A stretch of DNA of 41,375 nt from Hyphomicrobiales bacterium (lineage in GTDB: Bacteria > Pseudomonadota > Alphaproteobacteria > Rhizobiales > Devosiaceae): the NCBI GenBank assembly GCA_015490455.1, contig WFXU01000069.1, positions 1 through 41,375 of the forward strand, given 5' to 3'. The notes under the pieces were generated by a model that was given only the letters and a program-made list of their open reading frames with translations, ran no database searches and was not told the DNA's origin. The translations under genes were made by a program, and so were the position numbers. Positions within the stretch are counted from its first letter, which is position 1, and every line of letters begins with the position of its first letter. Below, in pieces: positions 1 to 8,087 of the stretch.

Positions 1-73
1 ATTCACCGCGTTCAATGCGAGAAATAACACAAAGCTTAAAACTCTCACTATAATAACGTAAAATAGATGACAT
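1..73 (-). CDS. Transposase N-terminus, cut by window edge
   Basis: Reading leftward from an ATG at 73 the frame stays open to the window edge and gives 24 residues, beginning MSSILRYYSESFK and ending RIERGE. This resembles the start of IS3-type OrfA or related helix-turn-helix transposase subunits, which commonly open with a 'YSE-FK..V...E.G' pattern. On the same strand, a TTGACA-like hexamer lies about 30 bases upstream of the ATG (forward strand about 105-110), but no good -10 box follows it. Only the first residues are visible, so the family and whether the gene is intact cannot be judged. An unrelated small DNA-binding protein remains possible. Confidence 0.45.
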   Translation of the reverse strand, partial: MSSILRYYSESFKLCVISRIERGE

Positions 74-125
74 CGCAAAATCCAATCAAGAAAATAACTG
101 TCAACATATAGCAGGACAGGACAAA

Positions 126-167
126 ACTTCTGATTTCCGACTTCTGACTTCTGATTTCTGGCTTCCG
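126..167. repeat. Six 7-bp tandem repeat units
   Basis: Six consecutive heptamers fit RYTTCYG-type units: acttctg, atttccg, acttctg, acttctg, atttctg, gcttccg. They lie in non-coding DNA between the transposase fragment and the coiled-coil gene. The rest of 74-305 shows no gene or RNA that I can support. Confidence 0.8.
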
Positions 168-305
168 CAAATATCAATATGTTAAAAATTCTTCAGGGCT
201 AACTGGTCAAGCATTTGGAGATGGTTTTCATTATCCCAAAATGTTGGGAACAGAGGACGATGGAGTAAATTAAACCTATAGAAGATTATTTCATCTATTC
301 AGGCT

Positions 306-1400
306 CTATTTATGGTTTCGCATGGCTTTAAGGCGTTTAGACAATAATTTAGGACTAATCGTAGTAGTGGCCTTTTTATCCTTATTTTTTGCTGGCCTTT
401 GCTCACCCATAATAGGGTAATTATTATTTGATTGTTCTTGATTTGATTTTACCCGTTGCTTAACAATATTGCTTTCATCATTGACAAATTTTTGCACCCT
501 TTCCAATAGGCTTTGCTCTTTTTTTTGCTTTTCCTTAGCTTTATCATTCTCCAAATTATCCAAAGAAAACACAATAGAAGCTATTTTTTCTAAATCATTG
601 CGTATATTTTCCAGATCCGCCTTTTTGACAAAAGATTTCTTTTTACTTACATCATTTTTATTATTTTGCCATTTTGCATGAATTTTTGTCCTTATTTGTG
701 AAATTTTATCATGCAGTTTTTCTAAATTTTCCTCATAGGCCAAATCCTGCGCTAATTGGCGTTTTCCTCCTTTAGAAGAACCGATTTCCTTTTTCGTCTC
801 ACTTGCCAGCCTATCTAACATATTATTAGCTTTAGCAATTTGCTGCTCAGCCCTTTGTGGTGAAATATTTGATTCTTCTAATTGTTTTTCCTGTTTTTGT
901 AATTTTTGCGAAAGGGAGACTATTTGTTTTTCTAGCTCTAAAATGCGCTGTTGCAATTCTCTTTTTTTACTATCAAATTCGCGTTCTCTCATACGCAATT
1001 TTTGCGAAATATCGGCATTTTTCTTTTCAAGTTGCAAAATATGTTTATTTAACTTCTTATTGCGCGCCTCAACTTCATTTGCAATTATTGAAAATTTATC
1101 ATTCTCAATTTGTTTGAGAGCTAATTCGCTCTTAATTTCATTTAGCTCTGCCAGCCGCTCTGAAAGCTGTTGGCGTAATTTTTCTATTTTTCTTTCTAAT
1201 TTTCTGGTTGAAAGTGCAAATTGGGCGCGCAATTGGTCTTTTTCCGCAAGAAATTCGGAAAGTCTAACTGGGTGGGTTTCCTCATAACGCTTTTTAGTAA
1301 GACGAACCGCCCTTTTCCAGATTGAGGGAATAATCAGACTTCCTAACAGGCTGGAGAGCAAAAAACCCAAAATAAAATATATTATATTTTCAATAAACAT
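306..1400 (-). CDS. Membrane-anchored coiled-coil protein, Rhizobiales-type
   Basis: A 364-residue protein. One membrane segment lies at about residues 5-25 (IIYFILGFLLSSLLGSLIIP), followed by a basic patch (WKRAVRLTKKR) and a conserved-looking stretch with the sequence SEFLAEKDQLRAQFALSTRK. From there to about residue 190 it is heptad-like coiled coil rich in E, K, Q and L; the last 150 residues are charged and low in complexity. The layout (N-terminal anchor, WKRAVRLTKKR, DQLRA.FA.STR) matches a family of uncharacterised rhizobial proteins often labelled Smc-like. The ATG at 1400 is preferred over the TTG at 1412 because GGATGA sits just upstream. The function is unknown; an envelope-tethered scaffold is inference. 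Confidence 0.8.
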   Translation of the reverse strand: MFIENIIYFILGFLLSSLLGSLIIPSIWKRAVRLTKKRYEETHPVRLSEFLAEKDQLRAQFALSTRKLERKIEKLRQQLSERLAELNEIKSELALKQIENDKFSIIANEVEARNKKLNKHILQLEKKNADISQKLRMREREFDSKKRELQQRILELEKQIVSLSQKLQKQEKQLEESNISPQRAEQQIAKANNMLDRLASETKKEIGSSKGGKRQLAQDLAYEENLEKLHDKISQIRTKIHAKWQNNKNDVSKKKSFVKKADLENIRNDLEKIASIVFSLDNLENDKAKEKQKKEQSLLERVQKFVNDESNIVKQRVKSNQEQSNNNYPIMGEQRPAKNKDKKATTTISPKLLSKRLKAMRNHK

Positions 1401-1533
1401 TAATTCATCCAAAAGCGACAGAAAGCAAATGCTCCCATTATCCTTATTCTTATAAAGCCAATAATGAGATAAATCCAGCTAATAGAAATATTAAGATGAA
1501 TGGTAATTATAATGGGATAGTCAACTGGATAAA

Positions 1534-2106
1534 TTAAAATGGATTCCAGGTTGGCTGGCGGGTAAACTTCAAATAGCCAACATTAACGCCAAGCCTAGCC
1601 CCCACTCCTGAGCGAATGGGAACAATATAAATATTTTCATATTTCATTGCAGTAATGCCAAGTCCGCCAACAACATAGGCAGACCCATCAACGCCCGGAT
1701 AGCGTCCATAAATTGCATCAATATTTGGTAAATTATAGACTAGCATCATTACTTTACTTCCATCACCTCCAACATCAAAGCCGATTGAAGGGCCTTGCCA
1801 AAATACTGGATGTTGCCCGGCATTTCTTGTAATCATAGTGCCCTCACCATAGCGTGCGCCAGCAAATAAGGCCCCTGAAGCCTCCTTTCCTAAAATATAG
1901 GCATTGGGTAAACCATATTGAGAAACGGTTTTTTCAACTATTGAAGCTAGACCTTGTGCAACTTCGCCAAAAAATTGCTCACCAGTTTTAATCAAATCTT
2001 CGCTTGAATAGGTTTCAGAAACCGAGCCAGCCTGGGCAAAAACGCCAATAGCAGAAAAACAGGTCATAATTACAAAAATTAGAGTTAGGGCAAAATTTCT
2101 AATCAT
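1534..2106 (-). CDS. eipA: EipA-like envelope protein (DUF1134)
   Basis: A 190-residue protein with a signal peptide (hydrophobic residues about 5-24, ending VFAQA) and a DUF1134 body. The body contains the family's glycine-rich segments: GARYGEG, WQGPSIGFDVGGDGSK, the 'YGRYPGVDGSAY' region, GGLGITAM and the C-terminal IRSGVGARLGVNVGYLKF. DUF1134 includes Brucella EipA, a periplasmic beta-barrel protein needed for envelope integrity and normal division, whose gene is under CtrA control in relatives. The length is usual for the family. It is transcribed toward the coiled-coil gene and away from the YHS gene. The family call is firm; the envelope role is transferred from homologues. Confidence 0.9.
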   Translation of the reverse strand: MIRNFALTLIFVIMTCFSAIGVFAQAGSVSETYSSEDLIKTGEQFFGEVAQGLASIVEKTVSQYGLPNAYILGKEASGALFAGARYGEGTMITRNAGQHPVFWQGPSIGFDVGGDGSKVMMLVYNLPNIDAIYGRYPGVDGSAYVVGGLGITAMKYENIYIVPIRSGVGARLGVNVGYLKFTRQPTWNPF

Positions 2107-2210
2107 CTGAATTATTCCTTAATCAGCCAAAATTTACTAAGCCATCATTATTTTCTGCTAAATTTACTAAAATTTAGAATCAAACTGGTTAATAACAATT
2201 AATTTCGGCA

Positions 2211-2741
2211 ATGATGCGGCAAAAATGTAAACAAATCTTAACTATTTTTAAGCCTTTTGGCTTATTCGCACTAAATATTATTTTTGCGGCTAATATAATT
2301 TTCTCATTTGCTAATTTGGCCAGCGCCAGCCAAATTAATATTAAAAATAAATATGTTACTGATCCGCTCACAGGCGTTGCGCTTGAGGGTTATGATCCTG
2401 TTTCTTATTTCACTCAGGATGAACCACTAATAGGAAGGCCTGAATATGAACTAGTTTGGAATGGGGTGAGCTGGTATTTTGCCAATGAGGCAAATAGGGA
2501 GGTTTTTAGCAGAAACCCTGAAATTTATGCTCCCCAATTTGGCGGATATGGCTCAATGAGTTTAGCACGCGGCTATCTTGCAGATGGAAATCCAAATATT
2601 TATTCCTTAATAGGTGAAAGATTATTTTTATTTTATTCAAATAGCAATAAAGATGCCTTTTTATTGGCGCCAAAATTTGCTTATTTACAGGCAAGTAAAA
2701 ATTGGGAATTTTTATCGGCTAATCTGGTGCCTGCTGAATAA
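2211..2741 (+). CDS. Secreted or anchored YHS-domain protein
   Basis: A 176-residue protein. Residues about 17-42 form a hydrophobic signal or anchor (LFALNIIFAANIIFSFANLA). The mature part carries a YHS-like domain with 'DPLTGVALEGYDPVSYFT', 'WNGVSWYFANEANREVF', 'PEIYAPQFGGYGSMSLARG' and a C-terminal 'YLQASKNW'. YHS domains are small folds often linked to metal binding or metal enzymes, but this alphaproteobacterial periplasmic subfamily has no firmly established role. It is divergent from eipA. ATGATG gives two possible adjacent starts. Confidence 0.8.
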   Translation: MMRQKCKQILTIFKPFGLFALNIIFAANIIFSFANLASASQINIKNKYVTDPLTGVALEGYDPVSYFTQDEPLIGRPEYELVWNGVSWYFANEANREVFSRNPEIYAPQFGGYGSMSLARGYLADGNPNIYSLIGERLFLFYSNSNKDAFLLAPKFAYLQASKNWEFLSANLVPAE

Positions 2742-2813
2742 TTGATAATTACATTTGGTATAGGCATAAATAATGGTTAGAGTGTAATTTTGATTCTAAA
2801 TTGAGGAATGTAA

Positions 2814-3479
2814 ATGGTTGATATTATCGAGCTTGAAGCAAATGATTTGGCGGCAATGTTATCTTCAAAAATATGCCATGATTTGATTAATCCTGTAGGT
2901 GCAATTAATAATGGGCTTGAAACACTTGCAGATCCAGAGCAGGAGGCAATGGCTGAATTTGCCAAAGAAATGATTGCCAGCGCGGCAAAACAGGCGCAGG
3001 CCAGATTAGAATTTGCCCGTATTGCTTATGGAGCTTCTTCAACTGCCGGCTCAGAGCTTGATAGTAGGGAGTGTGAGCGTGTTGCAAAAATTTTATTTGC
3101 CATTGAGAAACCTAGTCTAAATTGGAATATTGATCCGGTTTTATTGCCTAAGAATAAGGCTAAATTATTGATGAATATGCTCATTATTGCGCTTGCTGCC
3201 GTGCCGCGCGGGGGTGAAATCAGCGTAAATATCAATAAGGAAGGGAAGGAAGAGCAATTTGAAATTATTTCTTCCAGCAATAAAGAAGAAAGGCAAAAAA
3301 CTATAATTCCGCTCGGGGTAGAAGAAATGTTAAAGGGCAACCCAAAAGAGGGGGTAGACGCTCGCTCTATTCAACCATTTTATACCGGACTTTTAGCGCG
3401 TCTTACCAATATGGAAATTACCGTCAAATTAGAAGATAATAAATTTACAATTTCGGCTATAGCGCAGAATAATGGCTAG
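2814..3479 (+). CDS. chpT: Histidine phosphotransferase ChpT
   Basis: A 221-residue protein. The DHp-like helix has the motif KICHDLINPVGAINNGLE, and its His (residue 23) is the predicted phosphorylation site. The C-terminal part resembles a histidine-kinase ATPase fold that has lost its ATP-binding motifs, as in Caulobacter and Brucella ChpT. ChpT passes phosphate from the hybrid kinase CckA to CtrA and CpdR, controlling cell cycle and motility, and GTA production and release in Rhodobacter. AGGA upstream supports the ATG at 2814. It lies 101 bases before cheA on the same strand, so the two may be co-transcribed. Confidence 0.93.
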   Translation: MVDIIELEANDLAAMLSSKICHDLINPVGAINNGLETLADPEQEAMAEFAKEMIASAAKQAQARLEFARIAYGASSTAGSELDSRECERVAKILFAIEKPSLNWNIDPVLLPKNKAKLLMNMLIIALAAVPRGGEISVNINKEGKEEQFEIISSSNKEERQKTIIPLGVEEMLKGNPKEGVDARSIQPFYTGLLARLTNMEITVKLEDNKFTISAIAQNNG

Positions 3480-3514
3480 TTTTTTTCTCTAAGTACGAAT
3501 ACTTGGTTTGCAAT

Positions 3515-3536
3515 TTAACAACCATTCGTTAACCAT
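3515..3536. promoter_or_regulatory. CtrA-like half-sites before cheA
   Basis: TTAAC at 3515-3519 and TTAACCAT at 3529-3536 resemble CtrA half-sites. The two TTAA elements are 10 bases apart rather than the 7 of the full TTAA-N7-TTAA consensus, so this is only a weak candidate. Confidence 0.3.
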
Positions 3537-3544
3537 CCATCGCG

Positions 3545-3573
3545 CACCTTTAGACTAAATAAATTCAAAGGTG
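3545..3573 (+). promoter_or_regulatory. Hairpin over the cheA ribosome binding site
   Basis: CACCTTT (3545-3551) and AAAGGTG (3567-3573) are a perfect 7-bp inverted repeat with a 15-base loop. AGGTG in the right arm is the natural Shine-Dalgarno sequence for the cheA ATG at 3581, 7 bases on, so the stem would hide the ribosome binding site. Confidence 0.5.
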
Positions 3574-3580
3574 TGGATTA

Positions 3581-6337
3581 ATGGATGATTTATTAAATGA
3601 ATTTCTAACCGAGACTAATGAAAGTCTTGAGGTTATTGATACTGAATTAGTGCGTTTTGAGCGCGAGCCCAACAATGCTGAAATTTTAGATAATGTATTC
3701 CGTTTGGTGCACACAATTAAGGGCACTTGTGGTTTTTTGGGCCTGCCACGTCTTGAAATGTTGGCTCACGCTGCTGAAACATTAATGGGCACCTATCGTG
3801 ATGGTGCACCGGTTACCGATGATGGTGTTTCAACCATTTTAATGTCTATTGATAAAATTAAGGAAATATTGGGCGAACTTGAAGAAAATCAGGTTGAGCC
3901 TGAGGGTAGTGATGAGGAATTAATAAATAAATTACTCAGCTTAGCCGGCGTAATTGAGGGGAAAAGACCGCAAAATAGTGTTGAAAAACAAGATGAAGAG
4001 ACTAAAGAAAATCAAACCAAGGTGGCAGATCAGAAGCTGGAAAAAAATATAGAAAAAGAAGAAAAAGACGATAAAAAATACAATAATATTGGAACTCTTG
4101 AGCGCGAATTAAAGCCGGGTGAAGTTTCGCTTGAAGAGCTTGAGGCAGCCTTTCAAAATGCTGAAGGGCCAGATCTTTCTGCTCCAGAAGAAAAAAGCAA
4201 GAAGAAAGAAAAATCAACATCAGCAAAGGTCAAAAATGGAGCAAAAGAAAAATCTGTTGCTAATCAGACCATCAGAGTAAATGTGCAAACAATTGAAAAT
4301 TTAATGAACATGGTTTCCGAGCTTGTTCTTACTCGCAACCAGCTACTGGAAATATCGCGCCGTTATGAAGGGCGTGAAGATGAAAATGAATTTAACGCTC
4401 CCTTACAGCGCCTGTCAAATGTTACGGCAGAATTGCAAGAGGGGGTGATGAAAACCCGAATGCAGCCAATTGGCAATGCTTGGAATAAATTGCCCAGAAT
4501 TGTGCGCGATTTAAGTGTTGAACTTAATAAGCCAATAGATCTTGAAATGGTTGGTGGGGAGACGGAACTTGATAGGCAAGTATTAGAATTAATTCGCGAT
4601 CCGCTAACCCATATGGTTAGAAATTCTGCCGATCACGGTATTGAAAAACCCGAAGAAAGAGAAAAAGCAGGAAAAAGCAAAACCGGCACAATCCGCCTTT
4701 CAGCTTTTCATGAGGGAGGACATATTATTATTTCCATTGCCGATGATGGTAGGGGACTTAATACTGAAAAATTAAAACAAAAAATTCTCTCACAAGGCCT
4801 GGCTAGTGAAAGCGAATTAGAAGCAATGTCAGATTCGCAAATTCATAAATATATTTTCCATCCTGGCTTTTCCACTGCCGAAAAAGTTACTTCCGTTTCC
4901 GGGCGCGGGGTTGGCATGGATGTTGTGCGCACCAATATTGAGCTTATTGGCGGCTCAATAGATCTAAAAAGCCAAGAAGGAATCGGCACTACCGTCACGG
5001 TAAAAATCCCCCTCACCTTAGCCATTATTCCAGCATTAATTATTGAGGTTAGCGGAGAAAGATTTGCTATTCCGCAATTGGCAGTAAGCGAATTAGTGCG
5101 GGTTAGTCAAAGTGGAGATAACCGAATAGAAAAAATCAAGAATGCCGAAGTTTTACGGCTTAGAAATTCTCTTTTGCCGATTGTGCGTCTGGCGGATTTA
5201 CTTAAAATGAATAAAATGGAAACCAATGATGCACCCAAAGAAAATAAGGGCAATCCAGATAGCACATTTGTGGTGGTAACAGAAGTTGGTGCCCGCTCAT
5301 TTGGCATTATTGTAGATGAAGTTTTTCACACTGAAGAAATAGTCGTTAAGCCCATGTCAGGAATGTTAAAAGATGTTTCCATGTTTTCTGGTAATACAAT
5401 TATGGGGGATGGGACGGTTATTATGATTCTTGATCCAAATGGACTCTCACAATCAATCGGTCAAAGCAATGAAGAACCCGCCAATGATGATGTGCATGAG
5501 GAAAAAAATATAAAAAATGAAAATGATGAAATTTCTCTCTTAATTTTTCAGGCCGGCAATAAAAATCCTAAGGCTGTGCCGCTCTCATTAGTTACCAGAT
5601 TAGAAGAGTTTGATTGCTCTGTCATTGAGAAGGCGGGGGAGCGCCATTTAGTGCAATATCGCGATAAATTAATGCCTCTAGTCTATGTTGATGAAAAAGG
5701 AAAGGAACAAAAGGAAGGCACATTGCCAATGTTGGTATTTGCCGAAGGTGAAAGGGTTATGGGTTTAGTGGTTGATAAGATAATTGATATTGTTGAGGAT
5801 AGGTTGGAATTACAGGTTGAATCTTCAATGGACGGATTTTTGGGTAGTGCAATAATTAAAGGTAAAGCAACTGAGGTTTTAGATGTTGGCTATTATCTTC
5901 CAAAAGCCTTTGAAGACTGGTTTGAAAGAAAAGAACAGGTGCGTCCAAGAGCCAGAAAATTACTATATGCTGAAGATAGTCCCTTTTTTAGAAATATGAT
6001 TGTGCCTATTTTAATTGGTGCAGGATATGATGTAACGGCGGTTGAGGATGGCATAGAGGCCTATGAATTGGTACAGAATGGGGAAAATTTTGATATTGTT
6101 GTAACCGATATTGAAATGCCAAATATGGATGGCTTTACCCTGACAAAATGTCTATCCGAACATGAAAGAGCCGCTAAATGGCCGGTTATTGCGCTATCCG
6201 CATTTGTTGGTCCGGCGAGTGAAAAAAAGGCAAAATCTTTGAGAATGTTTGATTTTATAGCTAAATTTGACCGTAAAGGATTGCTTGATGCACTTAAGAG
6301 AAGTGAGCAATTTATTGATGTGGAGGTTGCAGCATGA
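3581..6337 (+). CDS. cheA: Hybrid chemotaxis kinase CheA with receiver
   Basis: A 918-residue protein. Domains in order: Hpt (about 1-105) with phospho-His44 in LVHTIKGTCGFLGL; a charged linker (about 130-225); the dimerisation helices (about 228-300); an HATPase core with the N-box MVRNSADHGIE near 345 and glycine boxes DDGRG and SGRGVGMD; a CheW-like domain (about 480-625); a second, more diverged CheW-like domain (about 650-780); and a C-terminal receiver (about 792-918) with Asp843 in VVTDIEMPNMDG. Ordinary CheA has one CheW-like domain and no receiver, so this is the hybrid type seen in alternative chemosensory systems. No methyl-accepting receptor, CheR or CheB gene is adjacent. It overlaps cheW by ATGA, which suggests coupled translation. 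Confidence 0.95.
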   Translation: MDDLLNEFLTETNESLEVIDTELVRFEREPNNAEILDNVFRLVHTIKGTCGFLGLPRLEMLAHAAETLMGTYRDGAPVTDDGVSTILMSIDKIKEILGELEENQVEPEGSDEELINKLLSLAGVIEGKRPQNSVEKQDEETKENQTKVADQKLEKNIEKEEKDDKKYNNIGTLERELKPGEVSLEELEAAFQNAEGPDLSAPEEKSKKKEKSTSAKVKNGAKEKSVANQTIRVNVQTIENLMNMVSELVLTRNQLLEISRRYEGREDENEFNAPLQRLSNVTAELQEGVMKTRMQPIGNAWNKLPRIVRDLSVELNKPIDLEMVGGETELDRQVLELIRDPLTHMVRNSADHGIEKPEEREKAGKSKTGTIRLSAFHEGGHIIISIADDGRGLNTEKLKQKILSQGLASESELEAMSDSQIHKYIFHPGFSTAEKVTSVSGRGVGMDVVRTNIELIGGSIDLKSQEGIGTTVTVKIPLTLAIIPALIIEVSGERFAIPQLAVSELVRVSQSGDNRIEKIKNAEVLRLRNSLLPIVRLADLLKMNKMETNDAPKENKGNPDSTFVVVTEVGARSFGIIVDEVFHTEEIVVKPMSGMLKDVSMFSGNTIMGDGTVIMILDPNGLSQSIGQSNEEPANDDVHEEKNIKNENDEISLLIFQAGNKNPKAVPLSLVTRLEEFDCSVIEKAGERHLVQYRDKLMPLVYVDEKGKEQKEGTLPMLVFAEGERVMGLVVDKIIDIVEDRLELQVESSMDGFLGSAIIKGKATEVLDVGYYLPKAFEDWFERKEQVRPRARKLLYAEDSPFFRNMIVPILIGAGYDVTAVEDGIEAYELVQNGENFDIVVTDIEMPNMDGFTLTKCLSEHERAAKWPVIALSAFVGPASEKKAKSLRMFDFIAKFDRKGLLDALKRSEQFIDVEVAA

Positions 6338-6813
6338 TTGAAGAAAAAAATGAAAATTCAGCTGCAGGGCGCGGTCAGCAATATGTGACTATCAGGTTGG
6401 GGGGGCAATTATTTGGCTTACCCATTGATAAGGTGCAGGATGTTTTTATGCCGGATAATTTTACCTTTGTTCCCTTAGCGGCTGAAGAAATTGCCGGTGT
6501 ATTAAATTTACGCGGGCGCATATTAACGGCGATAGATCTTAGCAAAGTATTAAAAGTTCCCGCGGTAAATGAGACTAATGCTGAAAGGCCGGCATTGAGC
6601 ATTGTATATGCTAATGAATTATATGGCATTTTGACCGATATTGTTGGCGAAGTCATAACTTTGGACGATAATTTATTGGAAGCAAACCCGGTAAATCTTA
6701 ACGAAGAATGGGCTAAGGTAAGTGTTGGGACATATCGTTTAGAGAAGGAATTATTAGTTATTTTAGATATTGATGTTTTAATAGAAACATTATTGAACAA
6801 GAAGGCGGCATGA
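6334..6813 (+). CDS. cheW: Chemotaxis adaptor CheW
   Basis: A 159-residue single CheW domain. The features are 'YVTIRLGGQLFGLPIDKVQDV', the core motif AGVLNLRGRILTAIDL, 'YGILTDIVGEV' and the closing 'LLVILDIDVLIE'. CheW couples receptors to CheA through the CheA CheW-like domain. The start overlaps the cheA stop in ATGA. The length is typical. The gene order chpT-cheA-cheW-receiver recurs in Rhizobiales as far as I recall; this is family knowledge and not shown here. Confidence 0.94.
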   Translation: MIEEKNENSAAGRGQQYVTIRLGGQLFGLPIDKVQDVFMPDNFTFVPLAAEEIAGVLNLRGRILTAIDLSKVLKVPAVNETNAERPALSIVYANELYGILTDIVGEVITLDDNLLEANPVNLNEEWAKVSVGTYRLEKELLVILDIDVLIETLLNKKAA

Positions 6814-6838
6814 AGTGCCAATCTAATAGGAGAGAAAA

Positions 6839-7204
6839 ATGAAATCTTGTTTGGTGGTTGATGATTCAAGCGTGGTGCGTAAAGTTGCGCGTAAAATTCT
6901 TGAAGATATGAATTATGTCGTTGATGAGGCAGAAGATGGACAGGAAGCATATGAAAAGTGCCGCCATGAAATGCCCGATAGTATTTTATTGGATTGGAAT
7001 ATGCCAATAAAATCTGGCTTGGAATTTTTGAAAGATCTGCGTGGGTTTGTCGGTGGCGATAAGCCAAAAGTTGTTTTTTGCACGACCGAAAATGATGTTG
7101 GCCATATTGCAATGGCACTTAAGGCGGGAGCAGATGAATATATTATGAAGCCTTTTGATCGGGAAATAATAGAGTCTAAATTTGAGCGCCTCTGGAATGA
7201 TTAG
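6839..7204 (+). CDS. Single-domain response regulator (CheY-like)
   Basis: A 121-residue receiver domain with no output domain. The acidic pair is Asp8/Asp9, the phospho-acceptor is Asp52 in LLDWNMPIKSG, the switch Thr lies in VVFCTTEND and the conserved Lys in IMKPFD. It starts after a strong AGGAG and lies 25 bases downstream of cheW. The likely phosphodonor is the neighbouring CheA. The target could be the flagellar switch, or, since CheA has its own receiver, another output. It is close to the CheY family, but the Trp after Asp52 (LLDWNMP) also occurs in phosphorelay receivers of alternative chemosensory systems. Confidence 0.93.
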   Translation: MKSCLVVDDSSVVRKVARKILEDMNYVVDEAEDGQEAYEKCRHEMPDSILLDWNMPIKSGLEFLKDLRGFVGGDKPKVVFCTTENDVGHIAMALKAGADEYIMKPFDREIIESKFERLWND

Positions 7205-7220
7205 TAAATGGCTGCACATT

Positions 7221-7243
7221 TCCAATTATGAAATATAATTGGA
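7221..7243. terminator. Hairpin after the che operon
   Basis: TCCAATTAT (7221-7229) and ATAATTGGA (7235-7243) form a perfect 9-bp stem with a 5-base loop, 16 bases past the response-regulator stop. No T-run follows on the plus strand, so termination is plausible but not typical. Confidence 0.45.
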
Positions 7244-7253
7244 TCATATATCG

Positions 7254-7310
7254 GCCAAATTTCACTTATTCATCTGCCATTTTGATGGATGTGGTATGAG
7301 TGAATTTGGC
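7254..7310. terminator. Imperfect inverted repeat between convergent genes
   Basis: GCCAAATTTCACT (7254-7266) pairs with AGTGAATTTGGC (7299-7310) with one bulge. It sits between the convergent che operon and engB, where a two-way terminator would be expected. Confidence 0.35.
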
Positions 7311-7324
7311 AAAATCAACATATA

Positions 7325-7963
7325 TTATAATAATGCAATTTCGGCGCGCAAATTTTTAATTCCCTCTCCATTTCTAGCCGAGCTAATCATAATAAAGGGA
7401 TGGGCTGCGGGACGTTTAGCGATTATTTTGCTGGTAGAACTTATTATTTTTACAAGATTATTTTTTGGTATTTTATCTATCTTTGTCAAAACCAGCTGAT
7501 AGCTAAGGGCAATATTATCTAATTCATTCATCAGGCTTAAATCATTTGCCTTAACCCCATGTCGTGCATCTATTAATAAATAGAGGCGGCGTAAATTTGG
7601 CCTTCCCGCAAGATATAAATGGATTAATTTATTCCATGCCGCAATTTTTGCCTTTGGCGCCTTCGCATAGCCATATCCTGGCATATCAACAATTCTTAAA
7701 CTTTCTCTTTTATGCACAAAAATATTTAATTCCTGCGTTCTGCCCGGACTATTAGAAGTTCTGGCCAAAGATTTTTGCCCTACTAACGCATTAATAAGGG
7801 AGGATTTACCAACATTTGAGCGGCCGGCAAACGCTATTTCAGGCAAATTAGCAGGGGGTAAATCTGTAAGCTGCACGCAGCCTTTAAGAAATTCAAACCC
7901 GCCGGCAAATAATTTTTGCCCCATATTTATTTCTTCTTGCGTATATATTCTGCCTGAAACCAT
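7325..7963 (-). CDS. engB: Ribosome-assembly GTPase EngB (YihA/YsxC)
   Basis: A 212-residue protein of the EngB GTPase family, which helps assemble the 50S subunit. G1 is GRSNVGKSS (residues 47-55), the switch I threonine lies in the 'RTQELN' context, G3 is DMPGYG (93-98), G4 is TKID (160-163) and the G5 region is ISSARNGEG. The length is normal. AGG lies shortly before the chosen ATG; a second in-frame Met at residue 14 is possible. It follows yidC on the same strand with a 124-base gap, the usual rpmH-rnpA-yidC-engB order of alphaproteobacteria. It converges on the che operon. Confidence 0.95.
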   Translation of the reverse strand: MVSGRIYTQEEINMGQKLFAGGFEFLKGCVQLTDLPPANLPEIAFAGRSNVGKSSLINALVGQKSLARTSNSPGRTQELNIFVHKRESLRIVDMPGYGYAKAPKAKIAAWNKLIHLYLAGRPNLRRLYLLIDARHGVKANDLSLMNELDNIALSYQLVLTKIDKIPKNNLVKIISSTSKIIAKRPAAHPFIMISSARNGEGIKNLRAEIALL

Positions 7964-8087
7964 AGGGCCTTACCCAATTGCTGAATTTTCTAAATTTCAA
8001 GCCTTTAGACATTTTAGACATTATTAATTTGCCCAAAATTAATTTGCCCGCCTATATAATTTTTGCCTAAGGTTTTAAGGTTTTTTT

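Noticed and set aside
6375-7118. 247-codon minus-strand frame opposite cheW and the receiver gene
   Set aside because: It is a shadow of two certain genes; His/Leu-rich composition and no domain pattern.
7239-7499. Plus-strand open frame of 86 codons
   Set aside because: It lies opposite the end of engB and across the inverted repeats; no start signal or recognisable protein.
8000-8049. Short tandem repeats between yidC and engB (ATTAATTTGCCC twice, TTTAGACA twice)
   Set aside because: Only two copies each in AT-rich DNA; no structure or function can be argued.
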